Assembly: GCA_964550635.1 (NCBI GenBank)
Contig: CAZJZV010000018.1
Span: forward strand, 1-28,329
From: RGIG4097 sp964550635
GTDB lineage: Bacteria; Bacillota; Clostridia; Christensenellales; CAG-917
Length of the DNA: 28,329 bases
Direction: 5' to 3'
Below are positions 7,521 to 15,326 of the stretch, in pieces; the stretch's first letter is position 1; every line of letters starts with the position of its first letter. The notes under the pieces are model-generated. The model ran no database searches. It saw nothing but the letters and a program-made list of their open reading frames with translations, and had not been told where the DNA came from. A program made the position numbers and the translations under genes.

Positions 7521-7549
7521 TTGACAACATTCGTGTCCAAAAATGAAAT
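7521..7549 (+). promoter_or_regulatory. Candidate sigma-A promoter of the 7601-12974 run
   Basis: A perfect TTGACA (7521-7526), 17 bases, then TGAAAT (7544-7549), a four-of-six -10. It stands directly after the preceding terminator. About 45 bases of leader separate it from the first gene. Confidence 0.5.
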
Positions 7550-7600
7550 TCGGGCAAAATCACCCACGAAAAATCCGTTATCATCATAGCGGAGGTTTTT

Positions 7601-8680
7601 ATGGATAATTCTCTATTCGTTGAAAACGGCGTGATTGCAGGCAGAAAAATTTACGTTGGCGACGGCGCGATAAACTCTCTTCCGTCCTATCTTCCCGAAG
7701 GGAGCGTGGGTATCGTCTGCTCGAAAGGGACGAAGTCGATTGCGGACGACGTCGCAAGGGCGTTTAGACCGTATGGTAGAAAGGTTTTCGTGACGACTGC
7801 GGACGATATTCCCGAATATGTGCGTTGTATTCTCGGAGTCGGGACGGGGAGAGTTGCGGAGATTTGCAAGCGGAAATCCGCAGAAACGGGAGTGCCGTCC
7901 GCCCTACTTTTCACCGCGCCCACAACGGATGTGATATTGACGGGGAATGGGATTGAGCAGGTGTTTTTGGACGGTGAAATCTTGAAAAACTGCCCGCGTG
8001 AATGCGTTGCGTCGGGGTGGGGAATTGTGCTATCCGAAGAATTAAGGCGGTTTGAGGACTATTTCAACGAAAAGGTACTTGGGAAAAAATCCGCGCCGTC
8101 AAAGAAAAAAGATTTACCCGCGAATGCGGACGAAATCGCACTTGCAAAACGACTTCTCGAATTGTCCGCAGAGAGAGATTTCGACGACAACGCAACCACT
8201 GTCGCGAAGTTTTTATACGACGTCGCCTTGAAACAGGGGGTGCGCCGCAGACTTCTCGGAGAATACAAATTCATAGCGGCGGGAGTGCTATGCACTCTAT
8301 ATCACGGATTTTTATCCTCTCCGTCAATCGACTGCATGCTTCCCCCCGACCATGACGCAAAACTCGACGAAATCGCAAAACTTACGGGGCGGAGTCGTGA
8401 AAAATTGATAAAAGTATTTGACTTTTTAGAAAGTGAATATTATTTTAGAATTAACTATATTTTGAGCGAATATCGGCTCGACTTGCTCGACAGACTCAAA
8501 ACGGTGGACTTCGGCTCCGCCGACAAGAAGTGGCGACGGTTATATTCGGATGCAGGGTATTGGCTCAAAAGTGCGTTTACGGCACGTTCGCTTCTTCGTG
8601 CGACGGCACTGTCCGCGGAGATAGGAAACGGACTTCTTCGCTATGTCGGTGAAACGGGGTATGCGGAAACGTTGATTTGA
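7601..8680 (+). CDS. Divergent glycerol-1-phosphate/iron-type dehydrogenase-like protein
   Basis: The 359-residue product has the fold signatures of the dehydroquinate synthase/glycerol-1-phosphate dehydrogenase superfamily: a Rossmann-like N-terminal half (IVCSKGTKS, about 38-46), the nucleotide-binding stretch ILGVGTGRVAEICK (about 77-90) and TAPTTDVILTGNG (about 105-117), which aligns with the TAPSMDG motif of AraM/EgsA enzymes. Those enzymes reduce dihydroxyacetone phosphate to sn-glycerol 1-phosphate with a bound metal. Here the motifs are degenerate (TTD for SMD; R in place of the usual asparagine after GTG), and I could not assign the metal-binding histidines with confidence; HGF and DHD near 250-270 are candidates. 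A GGAGG site five bases before the ATG fixes the start. It is followed after 41 bases by a HAD phosphatase. Substrate and even catalytic activity are uncertain. Confidence 0.7.
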   Translation: MDNSLFVENGVIAGRKIYVGDGAINSLPSYLPEGSVGIVCSKGTKSIADDVARAFRPYGRKVFVTTADDIPEYVRCILGVGTGRVAEICKRKSAETGVPSALLFTAPTTDVILTGNGIEQVFLDGEILKNCPRECVASGWGIVLSEELRRFEDYFNEKVLGKKSAPSKKKDLPANADEIALAKRLLELSAERDFDDNATTVAKFLYDVALKQGVRRRLLGEYKFIAAGVLCTLYHGFLSSPSIDCMLPPDHDAKLDEIAKLTGRSREKLIKVFDFLESEYYFRINYILSEYRLDLLDRLKTVDFGSADKKWRRLYSDAGYWLKSAFTARSLLRATALSAEIGNGLLRYVGETGYAETLI

Positions 8681-8721
8681 AAAAACACCTTCGGGTGAAT
8701 GATACAACACAAAAGGGAAAA

Positions 8722-9513
8722 ATGAAAAAGGACATCAAAGACGTAGAATTATTTTTGTTTGACCTCGACGGCACGGTCTATATCGGGGACAACGAAATCA
8801 ACGGCGCTTTCGGCGCGATTGACGAGCTCAGAAAACTCGGCAAACGCGTCTGCTTTTTCACGAACAATTCTTCCCGTATGCACGTCGACTATATCGCAAG
8901 ACTCAACAACCTCGGTCTGCGCACGTATAGCGACGAAATTTACACTAGCGGACAAGTTACCTGTGAATATATTCTCGATAATTATCGCGGAAAGAAGGTT
9001 TATCTGCTCGGAAACGAACGTTTAAGGAGTGAATTTGAGTTGTATGGTATTGAGGTAGTGGATGAAAATCCCGACGTAGCCGTCATCGGTTTCGACACCT
9101 CTCTCACCTACGACCGCTTGTATAAATTCTGCAGTTACGTGAACAACGGATTGCCTTATATAGCCACGCACCCCGACTATTTTTGTCCCGCTCCCAACTG
9201 CCCTATGCCCGACATAGGCGCGATGATCGAAGCGATTAGACTGACGGTAGGTCGCACTCCCGACGTCATCATGGGCAAACCTCACAAAGAGGCGGGCTTG
9301 CGCATTTCCAAGAAGTACAATCTTCCCCCGAAAAAAATCGCTATGGTGGGAGACAGACTCTACACGGACGTGGCATTCGGCAAAAACTGCGGATTTGTGT
9401 CCATCCTTGTGCTTTCGGGCGAAACCACGAAGGAGATGGCGGACAAGAGCAAAATTAAACCCGATTACGTGCTCGATTTCGTCAAGGATATTCCCGCGCT
9501 ACTCGGCGACTAA
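8722..9513 (+). CDS. HAD-IIA phosphatase, NagD/PGP-like
   Basis: A cytoplasmic Mg-dependent phosphatase of HAD subfamily IIA, the group of NagD, AraL and phosphoglycolate/glycerol-3-phosphate phosphatases. The 263-residue product has motif I at FLFDLDGTVY (nucleophile D14, acid D16), motif II in FFTNNSS (about 45-51), the conserved lysine in IMGKPHKEAG (about 183-192) and motif IV in MVGDRLYTDVAFG (about 207-219), with the C2-type cap between II and III. The start is the ATG at 8722 with AAAAGGG upstream; an in-frame TTG at 8677 lies on the stop of the previous gene and lacks a site. A CACC-TTCG-GGTG hairpin (8686-8697) precedes it. Pairing with a G1P-dehydrogenase-like gene suggests a sugar-phosphate or glycerol-phosphate substrate. 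That is inference only. Confidence 0.9.
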   Translation: MKKDIKDVELFLFDLDGTVYIGDNEINGAFGAIDELRKLGKRVCFFTNNSSRMHVDYIARLNNLGLRTYSDEIYTSGQVTCEYILDNYRGKKVYLLGNERLRSEFELYGIEVVDENPDVAVIGFDTSLTYDRLYKFCSYVNNGLPYIATHPDYFCPAPNCPMPDIGAMIEAIRLTVGRTPDVIMGKPHKEAGLRISKKYNLPPKKIAMVGDRLYTDVAFGKNCGFVSILVLSGETTKEMADKSKIKPDYVLDFVKDIPALLGD

Positions 9514-9521
9514 AATCGCCT

Positions 9522-9534
9522 GCGACTCGGTCGC
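9522..9534. repeat. Isolated GCGAC-TCG-GTCGC hairpin
   Basis: A perfect five-base-pair hairpin between the HAD and symporter genes. The same 13 bases recur inside the first array hairpin at 20768-20780. Here the 7-nt linkers are absent, so this could be a remnant of such an element or a chance match. Confidence 0.4.
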
Positions 9535-9558
9535 GCTTATTATTCGGAGAATTATTTT

Positions 9559-11184
9559 ATGTCTACTATATTATCATCAGCCGAAGTTTGGCCGCAATGG
9601 CTCATTTTCGGCATTTACATCGCAGTCATTCTTGCGGTAGCGTTCATCACCAGAAAAAAGAGTCTTTCCGTTGAAGGATTTATGTTTGCAAACAAGGGAG
9701 TCGGTGGCTGGCTCAGTGCTTTTGCCTACGGCGCAACCTACTTTTCCGCGGTCGTATTCGTCGGATATGCCGGCAAATTCGGTTGGTCTTTCGGACTGTC
9801 CGCGGTCTGGACGGGTATAGGTAATATGATTTTCGGCACTCTCCTTGCTTGGATCGTGCTTGCAAAACGCACCAAACTCATGACCTCTTCTTTGGGCGCG
9901 CGCACTATGCCCGAATTTTTCGAGAAGAGATATGAAAGTTCGCATATCAAACTCGTCGCGTCTCTCGTCATCTTCATATTCTTATTGCCGTATTCCGCAT
10001 CCGTCTATCAGGGTATGGGCTACATTTTCGAGGCGGTGCTCGGCATCGACGCAATGTGGTGCATAGTCATTCTTGCGGGACTCACCGCGGTCTATCTCTT
10101 CCTTGGCGGATACTTCGCAACCACCGTCACGGACTTCATTCAAGGCATCATTATGCTCGTCGGCGTTACGGCGGCGGTGTTCATGTTCCTTGGCAACGAC
10201 AAGATGAATTGGGGGGAAGGACTCTCCGCGCTTTGGAACGATGCAAATCTCACCTTCATTCCCAACGCAACCACTCCCGAAGGAAAAACCTTCCTTGACA
10301 ACCAACTTTTCAACGTGATAATTCTCGTGTTGCTCACGTCTTTCGGAATTTGGGGACTTCCGCAATCCGTCCACAAATTCTACGCAATCAAGGACGACAA
10401 GGCAATCAAGAGAGGCACGATAATATCCACGGTGTTTGCGGCAATCGTCGGTTGCGGTGCGTACTTCATGGGAAGTATGATCACGAGATTCGTATCCGTC
10501 GACACCTTCCAAAACGAACTCGGCGGAAACTTCGACAAACTTATGCCCGCAATGATAGTGGAAAATCTACCGTCCGCAATGCTCGGACTCATCGTAGTTT
10601 TGTTGTTTGCGGCGTCCATGTCCACCCTTGCCGCGCTCTCCATGTCGTCAAGCTCGACGGTCACGGTTGACTTCGTCAAAGGCTACGTGAAAAAGAATAT
10701 GCCCGACTCCAACATGCAAATTTTGTTGAGAGTTTTGTGTCTTGTGTTCGTCGCGATTTCCGCAGTGCTCGCAATCGTCGAAATCGACGCTATCGTCAGT
10801 ATGATGAGTTTGAGTTGGGGCGCAATCGCGGGTTGCTTCATCGGACCGTACGTCTACGGCTTGTACAGCAAAAAAGCAAACAAGGCGGGCGCGTATGCGT
10901 CAATCGTATTCAGTCTTCTTCTCACGTTTGCGCTCATTATCGGTCTCGGTTACTACGTCAAACAGTCCGCGGGTATTGATCCCACTTTCGGTGAAGCGTT
11001 CAAGGCGGGTATCGGCAAGAGTCCCTTCATCGGCGTATGCACTATGGTCGGTAGTATGCTCATCACCCCGATCGCAAGCCTTATCTTCGGAAAGAAGTGT
11101 AAAGTCAGCGACGACACTATTGCGAAATCGTTTGCGGGGATTGGGAAAAATCCTACCGTAGCGCAAAATGAAATCAGTGAATAA
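9559..11184 (+). CDS. Sodium:solute symporter family transporter
   Basis: A polytopic inner-membrane permease of the SSS family (SLC5-like), which imports an organic solute with sodium. The 541-residue length is typical. I count about 13 hydrophobic segments, from LIFGIYIAVILAVAFI (about 15-30) to the segment before residue 520. Family features include the early block FMFANKGVGGWLSAFAYGATYFSAVVFVG (named here by its ends, about 37-65) and the TM with GGYFATTVTDFIQGIIM (about 187-203), which is close to the SSS signature. The start is supported by CGGAG upstream. It lies 45 bases after the HAD gene and 50 before an ABC transporter, so a shared transcript is likely. The solute cannot be read from the sequence; a sugar, carboxylate or amino-acid-like compound are all possible. 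Confidence 0.88.
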   Translation: MSTILSSAEVWPQWLIFGIYIAVILAVAFITRKKSLSVEGFMFANKGVGGWLSAFAYGATYFSAVVFVGYAGKFGWSFGLSAVWTGIGNMIFGTLLAWIVLAKRTKLMTSSLGARTMPEFFEKRYESSHIKLVASLVIFIFLLPYSASVYQGMGYIFEAVLGIDAMWCIVILAGLTAVYLFLGGYFATTVTDFIQGIIMLVGVTAAVFMFLGNDKMNWGEGLSALWNDANLTFIPNATTPEGKTFLDNQLFNVIILVLLTSFGIWGLPQSVHKFYAIKDDKAIKRGTIISTVFAAIVGCGAYFMGSMITRFVSVDTFQNELGGNFDKLMPAMIVENLPSAMLGLIVVLLFAASMSTLAALSMSSSSTVTVDFVKGYVKKNMPDSNMQILLRVLCLVFVAISAVLAIVEIDAIVSMMSLSWGAIAGCFIGPYVYGLYSKKANKAGAYASIVFSLLLTFALIIGLGYYVKQSAGIDPTFGEAFKAGIGKSPFIGVCTMVGSMLITPIASLIFGKKCKVSDDTIAKSFAGIGKNPTVAQNEISE

Positions 11185-11190
11185 AACAGT

Positions 11191-11219
11191 TGAAAGCCGA
11201 TGAATTTCATCGGCTTTCA
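11191..11219. terminator. Long perfect hairpin between symporter and ABC genes
   Basis: TGAAAGCCGATGAA (11191-11204) pairs perfectly with TTCATCGGCTTTCA (11206-11219). No T-run follows on the plus strand, so it is more likely a weak terminator or an mRNA-stability element than a full stop. It lies just upstream of the ABC gene ribosome site. Confidence 0.5.
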
Positions 11220-11234
11220 TAATGCGGAGATATA

Positions 11235-12974
11235 ATGGAAAAAGAAAAATCATCGTTACTAAAAAGATTCGTTGCGTACTACAAACCGCACAAAAGAACC
11301 TTTGCCACGGATATGTTTTGTTCGTTCGTCTTTTCGGTGAGCGGACTTTTGTATCCGATGATTTCGACGCGCGTGCTCGACGAGTGCATCCCGAACGGAC
11401 TCCTAAAAGAAATGCTTATCCTTTGCGGAGTTTTGCTTGCAATTTACGTGTTGCGCGCGGGTATGAACTATTATATCAACAACTACGGACACGTTATGGG
11501 TGTCAAGATGCAGGCGAAGATGCGCTCCGATCTCTTCGAGCATCTAGAAAAATTGCCCTATTCTTTCTACGATAACAACGAAACGGGGCAGTTGATGACC
11601 AGAATGACCAACGACCTTTTCGATGTAAGCGAACTAGCCCACCACGGTCCCGAAAATCTGTTCATAACCACTTTCGCAACGATAGGATCTTTCGTCTATC
11701 TCTGCACGATAAGTTGGAAATTATCCCTGATCATATTTGCGTTTTTGCCGATATTGTTCCTTATCGCGTTTGCGTGCAGAAAGAATATGAACACCGCTTT
11801 CCGCAAGAGTAGGGAAGAGATCGGCGGTATCAACGCAACCCTTGAAAACAGTATCGCGGGTATCAGAGTTGCGAAAGCGTACGCAAACGGAGAGTACGAG
11901 CAAGAGAAATTCGAGCGCAATAATTCCGCATTTGTAAGGGCAAGGAGCAAAGCGTACAAAGCCATGGCGACTTTCACGTCGAGTATGAATTTCGTCACGC
12001 AGGTATACAACGTCATCGTCTTGCTTGCGGGCGGACTTTTCTGCATCTACGACAGTGCGAATTTCGACTACGTGGACCTTGTCGCGTTTATGATTTCGAT
12101 AAATTTGTTCGTGTCCCCCATACAAACGCTCATCACCTTTTTCGAGCAGCTGCAAGACGGTGTTACCGGTTTCCGTCGTTTCGTTGCGATTATGGACGTG
12201 CCGATAGAAAAAGAGGACGAGGACGCAAAGGACGTGGATAAACTTGCAGGGGACGTCCGTTTTGAAAACGTGAGTTTCGACTACGGCGGCGGCACGAAAG
12301 TGCTTGACGACGTATCTTTCCATATCCCCGTCGGCAAGACGTATGCATTCGTCGGCGCAAGCGGCGGCGGAAAAACCACCATATGCCACCTTATCCCCAA
12401 GTTTTACACCATCGACGAAGGGATGATTTATCTCGACAACGAGCCGATTTCAAAGATTTCCAATCGCTCTCTCCGCAAGAATATCGGAATAGTCCAACAA
12501 GACGTCTTCCTTTTCACAGGGACTTTCAAGGAAAATATCGCCTATGGCAATCCCGATGCTACCGACGATGAAATAATCACCGCCGCAAAACGCGCGGAAA
12601 TCCACGATTATATTATTTCTTTGCCCGACGGCTACGATACGCAAATAGGGGAAAGGGGAATAAAACAGTCGGGCGGACAAAAACAACGCTTGAGTATCGC
12701 ACGCGTATTTCTCAAAAATCCGTCCGTCCTGATACTCGACGAAGCGACTTCCGCCCTTGACAACGCAACCGAAGCGGCCGTCCAAAACGCACTCTACGGA
12801 CTTAGTGAAGGTCGCACGACTCTCGTGGTCGCGCACAGACTGTCAACAGTCAAAAACGCCGACAAAATCCTTGTCGTCAGCGACGGCAAAATCGCAGAAG
12901 AAGGCACCCATGACGAACTTGTGTCCAAAGAAAACGGCATCTACAAATCTCTCTACAACTCCCAACTGAAATAG
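11235..12974 (+). CDS. ABC transporter, fused permease and ATPase (exporter type)
   Basis: A 579-residue half-transporter that dimerises in the membrane and exports substrate using ATP. The N-terminal transmembrane domain (about 1-320) has six predicted helices and the conserved exporter stretch LPYSFYDNNETGQLMTRMTND (its core GQLMTRMTND is near 118-127). The nucleotide-binding domain (about 335-579) has Walker A FVGASGGGKTT (about 372-382), Q-loop in GIVQQDVFLF, signature QSGGQKQRLSIAR, Walker B PSVLILDEATSALD and the H-loop in VVAHRLST. The signature has Q in place of the usual L, a common tolerated change. GGAG precedes the ATG. A single gene suggests a homodimer, of the lipid or multidrug (MsbA/Sav1866-like) type. 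The substrate is unknown. It ends 47 bases before the hairpin array at 13021. Confidence 0.93.
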   Translation: MEKEKSSLLKRFVAYYKPHKRTFATDMFCSFVFSVSGLLYPMISTRVLDECIPNGLLKEMLILCGVLLAIYVLRAGMNYYINNYGHVMGVKMQAKMRSDLFEHLEKLPYSFYDNNETGQLMTRMTNDLFDVSELAHHGPENLFITTFATIGSFVYLCTISWKLSLIIFAFLPILFLIAFACRKNMNTAFRKSREEIGGINATLENSIAGIRVAKAYANGEYEQEKFERNNSAFVRARSKAYKAMATFTSSMNFVTQVYNVIVLLAGGLFCIYDSANFDYVDLVAFMISINLFVSPIQTLITFFEQLQDGVTGFRRFVAIMDVPIEKEDEDAKDVDKLAGDVRFENVSFDYGGGTKVLDDVSFHIPVGKTYAFVGASGGGKTTICHLIPKFYTIDEGMIYLDNEPISKISNRSLRKNIGIVQQDVFLFTGTFKENIAYGNPDATDDEIITAAKRAEIHDYIISLPDGYDTQIGERGIKQSGGQKQRLSIARVFLKNPSVLILDEATSALDNATEAAVQNALYGLSEGRTTLVVAHRLSTVKNADKILVVSDGKIAEEGTHDELVSKENGIYKSLYNSQLK

Positions 12975-13020
12975 GGCGATTGTGCTTTTTTCAAGAAAGA
13001 AAATATAAATAAAATCCACA

Positions 13021-13134
13021 ATATGCAAGCGGTGTTGCAAAAAAGCAACACCGTTTGCATATATCATGCTTGTGAAACAAGTATATCATATTGCGATAGC
13101 AATATATCACACGCGACGAAGTCGCGTATATCAT
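13021..13134 (-). repeat. Array of short hairpins with ATGATAT linkers (copy A)
   Basis: Read on the minus strand, outward from the terminator: linker ATGATAT (13134-13128), hairpin ACGCGAC-TTC-GTCGCGT (13127-13111), linker GTGATAT, hairpin ATTGC-TATC-GCAAT (13103-13090), ATGATAT, hairpin with stem ACTTGT/ACAAGC (13082-13068), ATGATAT, and an 18-base-pair hairpin with an A/T-only loop (13062-13021). Stem sequences differ but the 7-nt linkers stay constant. It fills the gap between two convergent genes. The minus strand is used because the terminator-linker-hairpin order is then the same as in copy B. Confidence 0.85.
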
Positions 13135-13135
13135 T

Positions 13136-13165
13136 AAAAAACGCTTTCATCAGAAAGCGTTTTTT
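13136..13165. terminator. Bidirectional intrinsic terminator
   Basis: AACGCTTTC (13140-13148) pairs with GAAAGCGTT (13153-13161), flanked by A-run and T-run. It directly abuts the P1 peptidase stop on the minus strand and can also stop the ABC transcript on the plus strand. It forms the fixed end of hairpin array A. Confidence 0.88.
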
Positions 13166-14128
13166 CTATTCCGATTCACACGGTAGTCCCAGGCTGTCGT
13201 CCAAGTCGTCGGATAGGACGGTGTAGCCGACGCCCGACGAGACGGCGTTCAATATTGCCTTTTCGGTTGCTTCCACCGCCGCGACTTGAAGAAGGGCGAA
13301 GTTGACGACGGGGCGCGCGCCCGTCGCAAGACAAAACATTGTGTCTCCGTCGTAGTCCGTATGGACGGGGCGGATTGTCCTTGCGAGTCCGTTGTGAGAG
13401 ATTGACGCAAGTTTATTCGCTTGGACTTTCGAGAGTTTTGCGTTTGTCAATATGCAACCGATAGTGGTGTTTTTGCCGAGAGCGAGTTTCATGAAAGAGC
13501 CTTCGAGCAAACACTTGTTCGTGTTGATGAAAGAGCCGTCGTTCGCATGCGCACCCGCGATGATTTCGTTGGTGTCGGGGTTGACGATGTCCCCCATAGC
13601 GTTGACTGCGACGACTGCGGTGACGGTGACTCCGCACACCTTGACGGTAGCCGCGCCGACTCCCGACTTATCGCAGAATTTCATACCGCGGATTTTGCCG
13701 ACGGTTGCGCCCTTGCCTACGCCGATTTGACCGAAATCAAGACTTGAACCTGCGTTTTCGCATGCTTTAACTCCCATTTCTGCGGTTGGGTAGTGGTAGC
13801 CTTTTGCGTTCAAGTCGAAGATGACGGCACCCGTAACGATAGGGACGATTTTCCCTGCCGTGCGGTAGCCGATACCTTTTTCGCGGAGATAATTCATCAC
13901 GCCGGTGCTTGCTTCGAGTCCGTACGCACTGCCGCCCGCAAGCACGACCGCATTGATTTTGTCCATCATTTTTTCGGGGCGGAGAAGGTCCGTTTCTCTC
14001 GTCCCCGGAGCACCGCCGCGACAGTCGCAACCGCCCACCGCACCGTCTTTTGCTATGATGACGGTGACGCCTGTGTAGTCGTCGTTTGCGTGTCCGATTG
14101 ATATGCCTTTTGGTATGGTGATATTCAT
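13166..14128 (-). CDS. P1 family peptidase (DmpA/aminopeptidase-esterase, self-processing)
   Basis: Members of this Ntn-hydrolase-like family cleave themselves into two chains, and the new N-terminal Ser or Thr becomes the nucleophile; known members are aminopeptidases acting on D- or beta-amino-acid peptides. The 320-residue product has the family blocks GISIGHANDDYTGVTVI (residues 8-24), GGAPGTRETDLL (38-49), VVLAGGSAYGLEASTGVM (61-78) and the processing region GKNTTIGCILTNA (218-230), where cleavage is expected between N220 and T221. No signal peptide, so cytoplasmic. The gene starts one base after the stop of the sulfatase maturase (AAGGATGAG lies within its end), so it is translationally coupled. 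Why a P1 peptidase sits with a sulfatase is not clear. Confidence 0.9.
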   Translation of the reverse strand: MNITIPKGISIGHANDDYTGVTVIIAKDGAVGGCDCRGGAPGTRETDLLRPEKMMDKINAVVLAGGSAYGLEASTGVMNYLREKGIGYRTAGKIVPIVTGAVIFDLNAKGYHYPTAEMGVKACENAGSSLDFGQIGVGKGATVGKIRGMKFCDKSGVGAATVKVCGVTVTAVVAVNAMGDIVNPDTNEIIAGAHANDGSFINTNKCLLEGSFMKLALGKNTTIGCILTNAKLSKVQANKLASISHNGLARTIRPVHTDYDGDTMFCLATGARPVVNFALLQVAAVEATEKAILNAVSSGVGYTVLSDDLDDSLGLPCESE

Positions 14129-14129
14129 A

Positions 14130-15260
14130 TTAACTCATCCTTTTCAAGTGGGGCAAAGCGTAGGGGAAGAAGTTCTTGTACGCATTGCATTTATCAAGGT
14201 CTATGCGCTCGCGTTTGCAACCGTTTTTGCAAAGGCGGTAGTAGTTGCATTCCTTGCATTTTTCTTCTATGCCAAGGCTCTCTTCGATGAATTTGACCGC
14301 CTTAGGATTGCGCTCGAGAGCAAAGAAATCCGTGTCTTTAATGTTGCCCAGAGAATATTCGTCAAGGCAGTAGAAGTCGCAAGGGTAGACTTCGCCGTCC
14401 GCTTCGATGACGTACTGGTGGGTGCAATGTCCGTTCATGCCGCACTGCTCGGCGCGTTGGGAGTGCGCAAGGCGCACGAAGTTGTCGAACAGTCTGATCG
14501 AAGTGTATCTGCCGTCGATATAGTCTTTGAGATAGAGCGAAAACGCCTTTTTGAGAAAGACTTCGTAGTCCTCGGAAGTTATGTTGAAATCCGCTTCTTC
14601 GATACGCTCCGCCTCGTCGCCGTTCAGGTAGAAGTCCTCGGGGGTATCCGCTTTTGGCGCACCGCCGATCGGTTTAAGGCAGGGGATGAATTGCAGGTGC
14701 TTGAACTTGTTTTTGCGGAAGAATGAATACACTCTCGAAATATTGTCAACGACGGGTTTCGTCAAGACGGTGAGAACGTTGAAATCCACTCCTTTTGCCT
14801 GCAAGAGTTTCGCGCCTGCGTACGCTTTTTCAAAGGTAGGCTCGCCCTTTGCGTCAATGCGGAGATAGTCCGTAACCGCATCTCCGTCAAGGGAGAGTCC
14901 CACGAGATAGTGATTGCGTTTGAAGATTTCGCACCATTCTTCGTCGATGAGAGTGCCGTTGGTTTGCACCCCTACGTGCACCGCGCTACCCTTGCGATTG
15001 AGTTCGGGGAGCATAGCGGCGAAACGTCTGAAAAAGTCCTTGCCTGCAAGCAAAGGCTCGCCGCCCTGAAAGGAAATCATCACCATACTGCCGTTTGCGA
15101 ACTCAAACGCCTTTTTCAAGACGTCTCTCAAAACGCCCTCGGACATAAAGCCGTGGGAAGGCATCTCGCGGTTGTCCGCAAGGTCGTGATAGAAACAGTA
15201 TTTGCATCTCAAATTACAGTTTGAAGATGCGGGTTTGATCATGATTGAGAGCGGGGGCAT
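14130..15260 (-). CDS. Anaerobic sulfatase-maturating radical SAM enzyme
   Basis: This enzyme converts the active-site Cys (or Ser) of a sulfatase into C-alpha-formylglycine without oxygen. The 376-residue product begins MPPLSIMIKPASSNCNLRC, very close to the start of the Clostridium perfringens enzyme as I remember it. The radical SAM CX3CX2C cluster is C15, C19 and C22, followed by FQGGEPLLAG. The C-terminal SPASM region carries CGMNGHC, PCDFYC and CKECNYYRLCKNGC for two more 4Fe-4S clusters. I start at 15260, where GAGGT stands four bases upstream, rather than at the ATG at 15296, which has no site and would add 12 unconserved residues. Its target is almost certainly the sulfatase encoded just upstream. 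Confidence 0.95.
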   Translation of the reverse strand: MPPLSIMIKPASSNCNLRCKYCFYHDLADNREMPSHGFMSEGVLRDVLKKAFEFANGSMVMISFQGGEPLLAGKDFFRRFAAMLPELNRKGSAVHVGVQTNGTLIDEEWCEIFKRNHYLVGLSLDGDAVTDYLRIDAKGEPTFEKAYAGAKLLQAKGVDFNVLTVLTKPVVDNISRVYSFFRKNKFKHLQFIPCLKPIGGAPKADTPEDFYLNGDEAERIEEADFNITSEDYEVFLKKAFSLYLKDYIDGRYTSIRLFDNFVRLAHSQRAEQCGMNGHCTHQYVIEADGEVYPCDFYCLDEYSLGNIKDTDFFALERNPKAVKFIEESLGIEEKCKECNYYRLCKNGCKRERIDLDKCNAYKNFFPYALPHLKRMS

Positions 15261-15299
15261 ATCTACCTCGTTATCTTTTTTGTCGATTTTATCCATTCA

Positions 15300-15322
15300 A
15301 AACGCACGGATAAAGTGCGTTT
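15300..15322 (-). terminator. Intercistronic hairpin between sulfatase and maturase
   Basis: AAACGCAC (15300-15307) pairs with GTGCGTTT (15315-15322) around a seven-base loop. On the minus strand it is followed by only a short T-run and starts five bases after the sulfatase stop, so it could act as a leaky terminator or 3'-end stabiliser that lowers maturase levels relative to the sulfatase. Confidence 0.5.
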
Positions 15323-15326
15323 ATGG

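Noticed and set aside
15261..15296. Upstream ATG for the sulfatase maturase at 15296
   Set aside because: No ribosome site; the protein start at 15260 aligns with the known family start and has GAGGT upstream.
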